NCBI GenBank assembly: GCA_035325645.1
Contig: DAOKZK010000027.1
Location: 1 to 34,263 of the forward strand
Length of the DNA stretch: 34,263 nucleotides
Reading direction: 5' to 3'
DNA from: Macondimonas sp035325645
GTDB taxonomy: Bacteria; Pseudomonadota; Gammaproteobacteria; UBA5335
The notes under the pieces are model-generated. The model was not told where the DNA came from. It ran no database searches and saw nothing but the letters and a program-made list of their open reading frames with translations. Positions within the stretch are counted from its first letter, which is position 1, and every line of letters begins with the position of its first letter. Position numbers and translations under genes: made by a program. Below, in pieces: positions 26,766 to 34,165 of this stretch.

Positions 26766-27992
26766 TCAGGCGTTCGAGCGTCGGCGCTTGCGGCTGAGTC
26801 GGCTGGCCCGGCGTTTCTTGAGCCAGATGATGATGCCGGTGACCGAGAGCATGGTGATCACCAGTCCCAGTGCGCTGACGAAGATGCGATACGGCAGGCC
26901 GAAGACACTGGCCATGTGCAGCGCATAGAGCCAGTTGGTCACGGTGTTGCCGGTGTATTGGCCCTGAGGCAGGAGCAGGAGGCGCTGCGTGCCGGTATCG
27001 GCGTCGAACCAGACGCGCGTGGTGCCGCGTTTGTCCTGCAGGTCGAGGCTGCTGCGCACCCGATATTCATAGGTGCCCCACTCGGGGCGCAGGCGCAGCG
27101 CGACGGGCCGCTCGATCGTGAAGCCTTCGGTCTGCGCCGCCGCGCTCATGAGCGCAATCCCGCGCTGTTCGGCCTCGCGCCAGCCCAGTCGCGGCGTTTC
27201 GAGCCGCTCGGCGCGCGGCGTGAACGTGGTCCAGGGCGCGTGGAATTCCATCACGGCCCGGGTCGTCCAAGTGTAGACCGTGTCCCAGAGGTTCATGTAC
27301 ACCGACGACCAGGCGAAGACCAGCAACGCCGGCCAGAGCCACAGACCGCCGGCGCGGTGCAGGTCGAAGTTGAGCTTGGTGGGGCCTGCACTCCAGCGCA
27401 CCTTCCATGCCGGCCGCCAGCGCGCCAACCAGGACTTGCCCGGGGCCGCGTCTGCCGCATTCGAGATCGGTCGACGGCGCCGGATCGGAAAGGTGAGGTA
27501 GAGGGCGACGAAGCAGTCCAGCGTCCAGATGAGCGCGCAGATGCCCAGTATCCAGATGCCGACCTTGCCGAGCGCCAGCTCATAGTGCAGGCGATAGACG
27601 AAGCCCATGAGATTGGTCAGCCCCTGACTGAGGTCGCCGAAGCGCCGCTCGAACAGGACGCTGCCGTCACACGGGGACAGAAACACGTTGTCGTAAGTGA
27701 GCGCCGGTGCGCCAGGCGCAGCCTTCACGGAGGCCAACGTGGCGCCCTGATTGCCTTCGATGGTAACCGCCGTGACGCGCAGCACCGGCCGGGCGGTCTC
27801 CAGACGCGCCGCGAGTTCCCCCGGACCCAGCGGGGCCGTGCAGGGTTGCGCCGGATAGAACTGCGGGTTGATCGCCCTTTCGATCTCGGGATAGAAGGCC
27901 AGGAGACTGCCGGTCAGGCCGACCACGATGAGCAGTCCGGCCATCGTGAGGCCCGCCCAGCGGTGCAGCCAGACCCAGAAGCTGCGCCGCAT
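26766..27992 (-). CDS. PepSY-associated inner-membrane protein (ferrisiderophore-reductase-like), copy 3
   Basis: 408-residue PepSY_TM protein beginning MRRSFWVWLHRWAGLTMAGLL. It has His motifs WLHRWAGL, YRLHYELALG, FDLHRAGGLWLWP and YALHMASVFGLPYR, and a basic C-terminal tail. Unlike the other two copies it does not sit behind a receptor. It is the first annotated gene of a unit starting at palindrome site 4, ahead of the receptor pair 24393-26576 and 22268-24286, which have their own promoter. An Arg-rich in-frame extension reaches a TTG at 28058; an overlapping 28-codon leader frame (27994-28080) carries the better ribosome site, so the true start is uncertain. Role: likely metal-chelate reduction in the inner membrane. 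Confidence 0.86.
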   Translation of the reverse strand: MRRSFWVWLHRWAGLTMAGLLIVVGLTGSLLAFYPEIERAINPQFYPAQPCTAPLGPGELAARLETARPVLRVTAVTIEGNQGATLASVKAAPGAPALTYDNVFLSPCDGSVLFERRFGDLSQGLTNLMGFVYRLHYELALGKVGIWILGICALIWTLDCFVALYLTFPIRRRRPISNAADAAPGKSWLARWRPAWKVRWSAGPTKLNFDLHRAGGLWLWPALLVFAWSSVYMNLWDTVYTWTTRAVMEFHAPWTTFTPRAERLETPRLGWREAEQRGIALMSAAAQTEGFTIERPVALRLRPEWGTYEYRVRSSLDLQDKRGTTRVWFDADTGTQRLLLLPQGQYTGNTVTNWLYALHMASVFGLPYRIFVSALGLVITMLSVTGIIIWLKKRRASRLSRKRRRSNA

Positions 27993-27993
27993 G

Positions 27994-28080
27994 TCAGCGC
28001 GTCGTCCGAGAGGGCGCGGAACGGATCGTCGCCGCCAGAGACCTGCGCGTCGAGCCAAGCAGAGGATGGCCGGCTTTCAT
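27994..28080 (-). CDS. Possible 28-residue leader ORF upstream of PepSY copy 3
   Basis: ATG at 28080 follows AGGGAAGGG, the same ribosome-site block seen before the receptors at 22105 and 26576. It lies 71 bases from the palindrome (75 and 73 there). The frame reads MKAGHPLLGSTRRSLAATIR, is Arg-rich and ends two bases before the PepSY ATG. It could be a coupled leader peptide, or the real PepSY N-terminus displaced by a one-base indel. Confidence 0.4.
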   Translation of the reverse strand: MKAGHPLLGSTRRSLAATIRSAPSRTTR

Positions 28081-28118
28081 TTGCCCTTCCCTGGGAACGA
28101 AATCTCGAGAGTCGACTT

Positions 28119-28167
28119 TTCATGCTGAGGGAAAGCCACAGCGGAAGGAATGCGACAAATTGTCGCA
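28119..28167 (-). promoter_or_regulatory. Palindrome-linked promoter, site 4
   Basis: The most symmetric copy: on the minus strand TGCGACAATTTGTCGCA (28151-28167) has perfect 8-base arms about one central base. TTCCGC lies at 28141-28146, four bases further out than at sites 1 and 3, and a weak -10 CATGAA at 28119-28124 follows after 16 bases. It serves the leader frame at 28080 and PepSY copy 3. Confidence 0.62.
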
Positions 28168-28268
28168 TCGGGGTTGGGCGCGCCCTACAGATCGGCTCGC
28201 GGGCGTGGGTTGCGGCCGTTTGATGCTCGATGGTTACCGATGACGCGTTGCCCGGTGGGCGTCTCACA

Positions 28269-28297
28269 AGGGCGCGATGCACGAAACACCGCGCCCT
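28269..28297 (-). terminator. Possible hairpin downstream of the small beta-rich gene
   Basis: 8-bp arms AGGGCGCG / CGCGCCCT with a 13-base loop lie about 50 bases past the stop of the 72-codon gene. There is no U tract, so this is only a weak terminator candidate. Confidence 0.3.
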
Positions 28298-28349
28298 CGA
28301 TGCTGGTCGCGACCGATCACGATGCGTGTGTGATGGTCGCGCCGAGGCA

Positions 28350-28568
28350 TCACAGGTTCGCGACGATCTCCTCGACGTAGAGCGGCCCCTCATAGACTTC
28401 CTTGCCGTTGATGAGCACCTTGCCGTGCTCGCCGCCGGTGATCGGCTGCGCCACGAAGCCGTTGCGATCGCTCCAGGCGGTGGCATCGCCGCCATTGGTC
28501 ACCTTGACGGTGACCTTGGCCTTCTTGACCGGGTTGCGATTCTGATCCACCAGACGGAATACCAGCAT
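28350..28568 (-). CDS. Small beta-rich protein of unknown function
   Basis: 72-residue protein MLVFRLVDQNRNPVKKAKVT ending YEGPLYVEEIVANL. The ATG has a very strong ribosome site (AGGAGGAG), so it is very probably translated well. The pattern of alternating hydrophobic residues and NP/NG turns suggests a single Ig-like or carboxypeptidase-regulatory-like beta-sandwich (phrases such as VDQNRNPVKKAKVTVKV and LINGKEVYEGPL). It has no signal peptide and no Cys. It is transcribed divergently from the AlkB-like hydroxylase across 367 bases, and may share control with it. I do not recognise a specific family. Confidence 0.75.
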   Translation of the reverse strand: MLVFRLVDQNRNPVKKAKVTVKVTNGGDATAWSDRNGFVAQPITGGEHGKVLINGKEVYEGPLYVEEIVANL

Positions 28569-28766
28569 GTCATCTCCTCCTGTGTTGTGGGATCGTCGAT
28601 GGCGTTTGCGCAGTCGACGATGCCCTGGATGCCTTGAATAGAGTCGCCTGAATCATCGGCATCAGGCCGGATGGATGGGCTGATGCATGCGCACCGGGGC
28701 GACCGTCGGTATGCGCCGGATTTTGACTGATGCAGTGTATCAGCCATCAGGCGAAGCCTTCACGAG

Positions 28767-28783
28767 TGCGACAACGTGACGCA
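28767..28783 (+). promoter_or_regulatory. Degenerate copy of the palindrome upstream of the alkB-like gene
   Basis: TGCGACAACGTGACGCA matches 14 of 17 positions of site 4 and keeps the left arm intact. It lies 152 bases before the alkB-like start and about 200 from the divergent small gene. It may tie these genes to the receptor regulon, or be chance. The rest of the 367-base gap shows no gene. Confidence 0.35.
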
Positions 28784-28828
28784 TGTCCAAGCACAACCGC
28801 ATTTCATAGCATGTCTCGGGCGACTGCC

Positions 28829-28844
28829 TGGTTTCTCCGCTGCT
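28829..28844 (+). promoter_or_regulatory. Weak sigma-54-type promoter candidate
   Basis: TGGTTTCTCCGCTGCT has the GG-N10-GC spacing and the TGCT end of a -24/-12 promoter but lacks the usual CAC after TGG. It lies about 90 bases before the alkB-like start. Confidence 0.2.
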
Positions 28845-28935
28845 TTCGGGAGGAGCGGCAATCGTATGAACGTCATCGTGGGACGGACAGCCGTTTCACG
28901 ATCGATGTGCGTGACCATTTCAGTGAGGAAAAGAC

Positions 28936-30195
28936 ATGGATATGGTGAAAGCCATCTGGAAATATGGGCGTTTCTTTGCATTGACATGGATTGCATTGAT
29001 CTCGCTCGTTCTTTTTTTCGTCGGCGGACAACCGATAAAAGTATTTGCCGTTTCGATGTTCGTGTTCGTCATTCTGAGCGATATCCTTCTGGGGAAGGAT
29101 GAAGGAATTTACACTTACGAGCAGGCTTGGATCTTCTATCCATTGCAGTACATCGGGCAGGTCATCAACATCCTGACGGTGATGATGTTTGCGTGGCTGC
29201 TCGGGTTTTACGTCACGGGCAACGATCCCTTCGGGTTCGGCGGTTTCGTGCAATCGCTCACGGGCTATGACCTCTTGGCCGCCAATGCCGGGAACACCTT
29301 CGGCGTGATGCTGAGCGCACTGGGGCTGGCCGGGGTGGCGGCGGCCAATGCCTCGATCGTCATTGGCCATGAGCTGACCCATCGCACCGAAAACCCGGTG
29401 GCGGTATTCATGGGCCGTATTGGTGAAGCATTTGGCATGTTCACGCTGTTCTCCATCCGCCATCCCTACGGCCATCACAACCTCGTCTGCACGCCGGCCG
29501 ACCCGGCCACCAGCATCCGCGGCGAGAATTTCTATCACTTTCTCATTCGCTCCACCCTGGGTCAGTACAAGATGACCTGGGATCTGGAGAAGGAACGCCT
29601 GAACCGCATGGGTCAGAATCATGTCAGTCTCTCCAATCGCGCCATCCGTGGCTGGCTGATGGAAGCGGCCGTGGCGCTGTTCTTCATGGCGGCGGCGGGT
29701 TTCGTGGGGCTGTTGGGCTACCTCGCCGTCGGCCTCATTGCCCGGGTTGGCCTGGAGCTGGCGAATTACATCGAGCACCACGGCCTGGTGCGCGTGCCGA
29801 GTGAACCCATGCAGGTGCGCCATGCCTGGAACTGCAACCATCGCGCTTCGAACTGGTATCTGTGCGCCATCAACCGCCATTCGCATCACCATGCGGACGC
29901 CAGCGTGGAATTCTGGGATCTGAAGCCGCTGGTCGGTGAGGCGCCCCATACACCGGGCGGCTACACGACGGCCTTCTTCTACGCCCTGATCCCGCCGCTC
30001 TGGTTCAAGAAGATCAGCCCGCTGCTGCTGGAATGGGATCGCACCATGGCCACCGAGGCCGAACGCCGGCTGGCGGCCGAGCAGAACGTGAAGAGCGGCG
30101 TGTCGTATCTGGAAAACGAAACCTACGGCTACAGCCGCGAGGAACTGCTGCGCGGCAGCCAGCCTCCGCCCGATTGCAGCCTGCTGCCGGCTTGA
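28936..30195 (+). CDS. AlkB/XylM-like non-haem di-iron membrane hydroxylase
   Basis: 419-residue membrane protein with about six helices. Its His clusters are those of alkane 1-monooxygenase and xylene monooxygenase: HELTHR (145-150), RHPYGHHNLVCTPADPAT (from 175; AlkB has EHNxGHH), NYIEHHGL (277-284) and NRHSHHHAD (313-321; AlkB has QRHSDHH). These should bind two irons and hydroxylate a hydrophobic substrate with O2. The start has GAGGA six to seven bases upstream. No rubredoxin or rubredoxin reductase, the normal electron donors, is fused or adjacent. The changed motifs (T for G in box 1, R for E in box 2, H for D in box 3) place it outside classic AlkB, so the substrate is open. Confidence 0.88.
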   Translation: MDMVKAIWKYGRFFALTWIALISLVLFFVGGQPIKVFAVSMFVFVILSDILLGKDEGIYTYEQAWIFYPLQYIGQVINILTVMMFAWLLGFYVTGNDPFGFGGFVQSLTGYDLLAANAGNTFGVMLSALGLAGVAAANASIVIGHELTHRTENPVAVFMGRIGEAFGMFTLFSIRHPYGHHNLVCTPADPATSIRGENFYHFLIRSTLGQYKMTWDLEKERLNRMGQNHVSLSNRAIRGWLMEAAVALFFMAAAGFVGLLGYLAVGLIARVGLELANYIEHHGLVRVPSEPMQVRHAWNCNHRASNWYLCAINRHSHHHADASVEFWDLKPLVGEAPHTPGGYTTAFFYALIPPLWFKKISPLLLEWDRTMATEAERRLAAEQNVKSGVSYLENETYGYSREELLRGSQPPPDCSLLPA

Positions 30196-30480
30196 TGAGC
30201 CATCGGGTAGGCATGGTTCCATTCACAAAAGGGACACCCGCGTCAGCGGGTGTCCAGACCCGCCGGCACAACCCTACGCTCACGCATCTGAAATCCAGGG
30301 CCGGCCCCCCGCCCCCCGCACATCAGAAAGAGCGCAGACCGGTAGGGCTTCGCCGCTTCGGTAGGCAAAATCCAGGGCGGTGATCATCTGGCTTTTCGTT
30401 GGTAATCACTGGCGGTGAGGCAGTTTGATTCGAAACATTCGATCGCCGAAAGCATCCGCAGAACAAACGGAGTTTGTCCC
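30196..30480. other. Intergenic stretch after the alkB-like gene
   Basis: No gene seen. It contains one perfect hairpin (30232-30255), a GC-rich tract around 30300-30320 and a repeated aaatccagggc string (near 30291 and 30369). The promoter of the bd-like oxidase genes is probably at its right end; I could not fix -35/-10 elements. Confidence 0.5.
30232..30255. repeat. Perfect 10-bp hairpin, REP-like or terminator
   Basis: GGACACCCGC / GCGGGTGTCC with loop GTCA, 37 bases past the alkB-like stop. Read on the minus strand it is followed by CTTTTG, so a U-tract exists only in that direction. It could be a repeated extragenic palindrome or a terminator for the alkB-like gene. Confidence 0.5.
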
Positions 30481-30672
30481 ATGTCTCGATGGTATTCCCC
30501 GCGTGGGTTGCGACGCGGGCTCGTTTTGGCCGCCCTGACTTCCATGTTCTGGATGTTCTGGGCCATCGGCTTCCTTCAAGGTGCAGGCCATTCGCGTCGG
30601 ATCGTCATACAGGCTGGCGTTTCAGACATGAGATCCGGCGCCTTCTGTGCGGCTGAGAGACATCCGTTGTGA
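30481..30672 (+). CDS. Possible small one-helix membrane protein
   Basis: 63-codon frame beginning MSRWYSPRGLRRGLVLAALT, with CGGAG about 11 bases upstream. A hydrophobic stretch (LVLAALTSMFWMFWAIGFL, about 14-32) after Arg residues would give one transmembrane helix with a cytosolic N-terminus. It ends 45 bases before the bd-like oxidase gene. Small accessory subunits (CydX type) are known for bd oxidases, but this shows no similarity I can recognise. It may be chance. Confidence 0.35.
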   Translation: MSRWYSPRGLRRGLVLAALTSMFWMFWAIGFLQGAGHSRRIVIQAGVSDMRSGAFCAAERHPL

Positions 30673-30717
30673 TGTCTCCCGGAACTTTCAGGATCAGATT
30701 CGGATAAGGAGTAAAGG

Positions 30718-32112
30718 ATGGATGTGCTCGGCATGTACCCGACCTTCTATGTTCCGGAAATCGGGACGGCCTGGGTCATGGGCATCATCGGCGTCATCCA
30801 TGTCGTCGCCTCGCATACATCGGTCGGGGCGTCGTTTCTGTTTGCGCTGCTGGAGACCAAGGCCTATCGGGACGGAGAACCCCAGATCCTGGAGTACATC
30901 AAAAAGTACGGCGTCTTCCTGCTGGTGTTCTCGTACATCATCGGCTCGATCACAGGCCCCGGTATCTGGTATGCCATCACGGTAGCCAGTCCGCGCGGCG
31001 TGGGTGGCCTGATCCACAATTTCGTATGGGTCTGGGCGGCTGAATGGGTGTATTTCACTGTGGAAGTCATCGGCGTCTATGCGCTGGTGTATCTCATCGA
31101 CAAGATCGACGCCCGGACGCATCTCAAGCTGACCTGGTCGTTCGCGCTCGCGTCATGGGCGACGATGCTGCTCATCGTCGGCATCCTATCGTTCATGATG
31201 TGGCCGGGTCACGATTCCTGGTATCAGACCGGATCGACCAACGATGCCTTCTACAACCTGAATTTCTTTGCGCACCTGGCGACGCGCACCGGATCGATGC
31301 TGGTGATGGCAGCCGTGGTGGGCCTGATGGTCGCCAGCCGGCTGCAGGATGCCGCGCTGCGGCGCAGCGTGGTGCGCTTCATCACGCCTGTTGGCCTCGC
31401 GGGCGGGCTGTTCGCGGTCATGATGTTTTTCTACTACCTGCAGACGCTCCCCCCCAACGCGGTGGTGATGCTCAACACCCACCTCCTTCCAATGTATGCG
31501 CGCGGCATGGTGGCGGTGGTCGTCGTCGCCACGTTGTGGCTGGCCTTCGCCTTCTGGCAGCCGCAGCGCATCCACACCGCGCTCGCCGTGGCCGTGTTCC
31601 TGTTCGTTGCCGTCGTCGGGGTCTGGCCCGAGGAGCGCATGCGCGAGTCGATGCGCAAGCCCTTCGTGGCCGGCCAGTACATCTACGGCAACCAGATCAT
31701 TGCCCGTGACGTACCCGGCAAGGGGATCACGGGCGAGGTGGACCTAATCGCGGAAAAAGGACTGCTCGCCCTGCATCCCTTCGTGCCGGACCGCCTGCGG
31801 GGCATCCACGATGCCAATCGGCTCGAGGCCGGCCAGTTGCTGACGAAGATCGCCTGTGCCAACTGCCATGCCCTGGAACCGGGCGCGCCGCTGCGCAGCC
31901 TGCCGGGCAAGTTTCACGGCGCTACCGACGAAGACCTCATCGCGGCCTTCCTGAGGGGGCCGCTGCGGCACGGGACACAGCCCTACATGCCGCGCATTGA
32001 TCTGCCGGAAGCCGAGATCGGCGCCATCGCGCACTACCTCGCCAGCGTCAACAACGGGACGGACGTCGACCGCATCATCGCGGAGCGGCGGTCGGCCTCG
32101 CGCAAGGACTGA
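30718..32112 (+). CDS. Cytochrome bd-like membrane subunit fused to a cytochrome c domain
   Basis: 464 residues: a CydA-like membrane part (about nine helices, 1-305) and a C-terminal cytochrome c domain with CANCH at 380-384 and a possible axial Met at M424 (QPYMPRI). By eye, YLIDKIDARTHLKLTW aligns with the CydA segment holding the haem b558 ligand His186 (here H135). H28 and H33 lie where CydA has its N-terminal haem-ligand His. The conserved CydA Glu99 region (GITMEF) appears as GPGIWYA, without Glu. No long quinol-binding Q-loop is visible. This fits the cytochrome-c-bearing branch (OR-C) of the bd superfamily, which may take electrons from cytochrome c. The start has AAGGAG. First of three tightly linked genes. 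Confidence 0.85.
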   Translation: MDVLGMYPTFYVPEIGTAWVMGIIGVIHVVASHTSVGASFLFALLETKAYRDGEPQILEYIKKYGVFLLVFSYIIGSITGPGIWYAITVASPRGVGGLIHNFVWVWAAEWVYFTVEVIGVYALVYLIDKIDARTHLKLTWSFALASWATMLLIVGILSFMMWPGHDSWYQTGSTNDAFYNLNFFAHLATRTGSMLVMAAVVGLMVASRLQDAALRRSVVRFITPVGLAGGLFAVMMFFYYLQTLPPNAVVMLNTHLLPMYARGMVAVVVVATLWLAFAFWQPQRIHTALAVAVFLFVAVVGVWPEERMRESMRKPFVAGQYIYGNQIIARDVPGKGITGEVDLIAEKGLLALHPFVPDRLRGIHDANRLEAGQLLTKIACANCHALEPGAPLRSLPGKFHGATDEDLIAAFLRGPLRHGTQPYMPRIDLPEAEIGAIAHYLASVNNGTDVDRIIAERRSASRKD

Positions 32113-32115
32113 GAC

Positions 32116-33336
32116 ATGGATATCGGATCGATCATGAATGCCATGCGGGACCCGGCCGGGGTGCCCGCCCCGCCCATGTTGTTTCAGGCACTGATGGTGC
32201 TGACCTGGACGCTGCACATCGCTTTCGTGCATCTGACGCTCGGTTGCGCGGCGCTGGCGATCTTCGCCTTCCACAGGCGCGGCCGCGGCCCGTACTGGGA
32301 ACGCCTGTCCATGGCCATGACCAAGGTGGCAAAGGTCGGCGTGTCGCTGCTGATCGTGCTCGGGGTCGCTCCGCTGCTCTTTACCCAGGTGATCTACGAT
32401 CCGCAATGGTATGCCTCCAATGTCCTCTCCGGACGCTGGGCGATCGGCTTCATCTTCACGCTCATCATCGCCTATTGCAGCTGGTTTGCCTTTTATGCCA
32501 GCAATCACGAAGGAGCGAGTCGCTTCATCGGGCTCTATGCGTGGGTCGCGCTGGGCCTGTTCGTGCTCGATGGGCTCATCATGCACGCCCTGTCCTACCA
32601 GGCCTTGCTGCCGGGCCAATGGATGGACTGGTATGCCCCGGGCGGCGTGGTCGACACCAGCGGATCGCGGCTGCATGCCATCCAATGGCAACGATTCGGT
32701 TTCCTGATGAGCCTCTCTTTGCCGGCCGTCGGCCTGTTTCTCATGGCCTATTCCCATTATTTTTCGGTGCGGCCCGATCGGGAGACCGATTATCTCGCCT
32801 TCGTGCGGTCGCTCGGTCAGAGACTGGCGAAAATCGGTTTCGTGCTGAGCTTGCTGCCCTTGGCTGCTTGGCAAGCGGCGCTGCCGGTTGGCGCCGGTCT
32901 GCGCGCACATCCGGTGGGCTGGCTGCTGATGGTGAGTGTGGCGGCCATGGCGCTCTGGATGCATCGCCTGAAGTCCGCGCGGCCCGCTTATCTGCCGCTG
33001 GCGGGTGGCTTGGGACTGCTCGCGCTGCTGTCGCTGTGGCGGGAAATCATCCGCATTCATCACCTGCGGCCCCTGGGCTATGAGATCACGAATTATCCCG
33101 TGCACATGGACTGGCCCTCGCTGTTGCTGTTTTTTTCCACCTTGCTCGGCATCGGCGGCCTGGTGGGCGGTTTTTATCTCACCTTGCTCTATCGCGCCGG
33201 ACGCACGCAGGGGCGCTATCTCGCAGATGCAGGCATGCGCCGGCTCAGCACGGCCGCCGTTGCCATTCTCGTCGTCTGGATCGCGGTTTTCTTCGCCTAC
33301 GGCATCACGATCTGGATGCGTAACCGCTTTGTCTGA
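32116..33336 (+). CDS. Second polytopic subunit of the bd-like complex
   Basis: 406-residue protein with about nine hydrophobic helices, starting 3 bases after the previous stop, with AAGGA inside the preceding gene. It opens with LTWTLHIAFVHLTLGCAALAI, where H34 and H38 parallel the His-containing first helix of the partner, suggesting that the two subunits are distant relatives. Further polar membrane residues include YDPQWYASN, SNHEGASRF and IHHLRPLGYEITNYPVHMDWP. It has no CxxCH. It probably forms the heterodimer core with 30718-32112. Annotation as CydB would be by position and fold only. Confidence 0.78.
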   Translation: MDIGSIMNAMRDPAGVPAPPMLFQALMVLTWTLHIAFVHLTLGCAALAIFAFHRRGRGPYWERLSMAMTKVAKVGVSLLIVLGVAPLLFTQVIYDPQWYASNVLSGRWAIGFIFTLIIAYCSWFAFYASNHEGASRFIGLYAWVALGLFVLDGLIMHALSYQALLPGQWMDWYAPGGVVDTSGSRLHAIQWQRFGFLMSLSLPAVGLFLMAYSHYFSVRPDRETDYLAFVRSLGQRLAKIGFVLSLLPLAAWQAALPVGAGLRAHPVGWLLMVSVAAMALWMHRLKSARPAYLPLAGGLGLLALLSLWREIIRIHHLRPLGYEITNYPVHMDWPSLLLFFSTLLGIGGLVGGFYLTLLYRAGRTQGRYLADAGMRRLSTAAVAILVVWIAVFFAYGITIWMRNRFV

Positions 33337-33352
33337 TGCAGGGAAAACAGCC

Positions 33353-34060
33353 ATGTCGACGAAAATTCGCTTTGCCCTCTCGTGCCTCATGCTGATGATC
33401 GCGTCCGCAGGTCGGACGGAATCGTTGGACGGCGTGGCCCCGGACGTGGGCGCAGGACAAAAGCGCGCTGCCGTCTGCTTTGCCTGCCACGGCGCCGACG
33501 GCATTTCCCGGATCCCCGGCACGCCGCATCTGGCTGGTCAGGACCGGATCTATCTCGAAAATGCGCTGCGTGCCTACCGCGATGGTCAGACGCGCCAGAT
33601 GCCGGCCATGAATGCCATGGCCAAGCCGCTTTCGGATCGCGACATCGCCAATATCGCAGCCTATTTCCAGCTTCAGGTGCGGATGGATCAGGGGCAGTCG
33701 GCAGCAGAAGCGATGAAAACCATCAATCGCATCCATCCCGTGGGGCGCGTGGCCCTGAAGCCTGCAGTGGTCGGGGAAGCGGCGACAACGGGTGATTCGG
33801 CCGCTGCGCAGAGCCAAACACGTTCAGGGGAAGCCGTCCATGCGGCGACCTGCGCCGCCTGCCACGACAGCGGCGCTGCCGGTGCGCCACGTACAGGCGA
33901 TCGGGAAGCCTGGGCGCCGCGTCTGGCGCAAGGCATGGACAGGCTGACTCAGCATGCCCTGCAAGGGTTCAAGGCGATGCCACCCAAGGGCGGTTGCGCC
34001 GATTGTTCCGAAGCGGAAATCAGGGCAGCGGTCGAGCAACTTGTCGCGAAGGCACGCTGA
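33353..34060 (+). CDS. Diheme cytochrome c (c4/c5-like), probable electron carrier of the complex
   Basis: 235-residue secreted cytochrome with a signal sequence (MSTKIRFALSCLMLMIASAG). The first domain has CFACH (42-46) with MPAM as a possible Met ligand region (83-86). The second has CAACH (167-171), axial M209 in MPPKGG and a Cys pair C215/C218 (GGCADCS), the disulfide signature of cytochrome c5-type domains. An Ala/Ser-rich linker (about 135-160) joins them. It starts 16 bases after the second membrane subunit, preceded by GGGA. It could deliver electrons to the fused cytochrome c domain encoded by 30718-32112. A longer upstream frame overlaps the previous gene and was rejected. Confidence 0.9.
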   Translation: MSTKIRFALSCLMLMIASAGRTESLDGVAPDVGAGQKRAAVCFACHGADGISRIPGTPHLAGQDRIYLENALRAYRDGQTRQMPAMNAMAKPLSDRDIANIAAYFQLQVRMDQGQSAAEAMKTINRIHPVGRVALKPAVVGEAATTGDSAAAQSQTRSGEAVHAATCAACHDSGAAGAPRTGDREAWAPRLAQGMDRLTQHALQGFKAMPPKGGCADCSEAEIRAAVEQLVAKAR

Positions 34061-34118
34061 AGGGCCGTCACCCGACCCCGCGGTGGCGGGCTGTCGCGGC
34101 GTCGGTCGCGGCCACTGA

Positions 34119-34147
34119 GTGCAAGGGGGACGTGAGTCCCCCTGCAC
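34119..34147. terminator. Strong hairpin between convergent genes
   Basis: AGGGGGAC / GTCCCCCT with loop GTGA, extended by GTGC/GCAC. It lies between the cytochrome c gene (plus) and the partial gene (minus), where a bidirectional terminator is expected. There is no clear U tract on either side. Confidence 0.5.
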
Positions 34148-34165
34148 CATCGGTCCGAACGGCGT

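Noticed and set aside
28776..29102. 108-codon frame overlapping the start of the alkB-like gene
   Set aside because: It overlaps the well-supported hydroxylase in another frame and gives an unconvincing product, even though GGGAGGAG precedes an internal ATG at 28866.
33005..33352. Upstream extension of the diheme cytochrome frame
   Set aside because: It overlaps the previous gene in another frame; the ATG at 33353 has a ribosome site and gives a proper signal peptide.
31744..33522. 592-codon minus-strand open frame
   Set aside because: Antisense to the bd-like oxidase genes; Gln/Arg/His-rich composition typical of shadows of membrane proteins.
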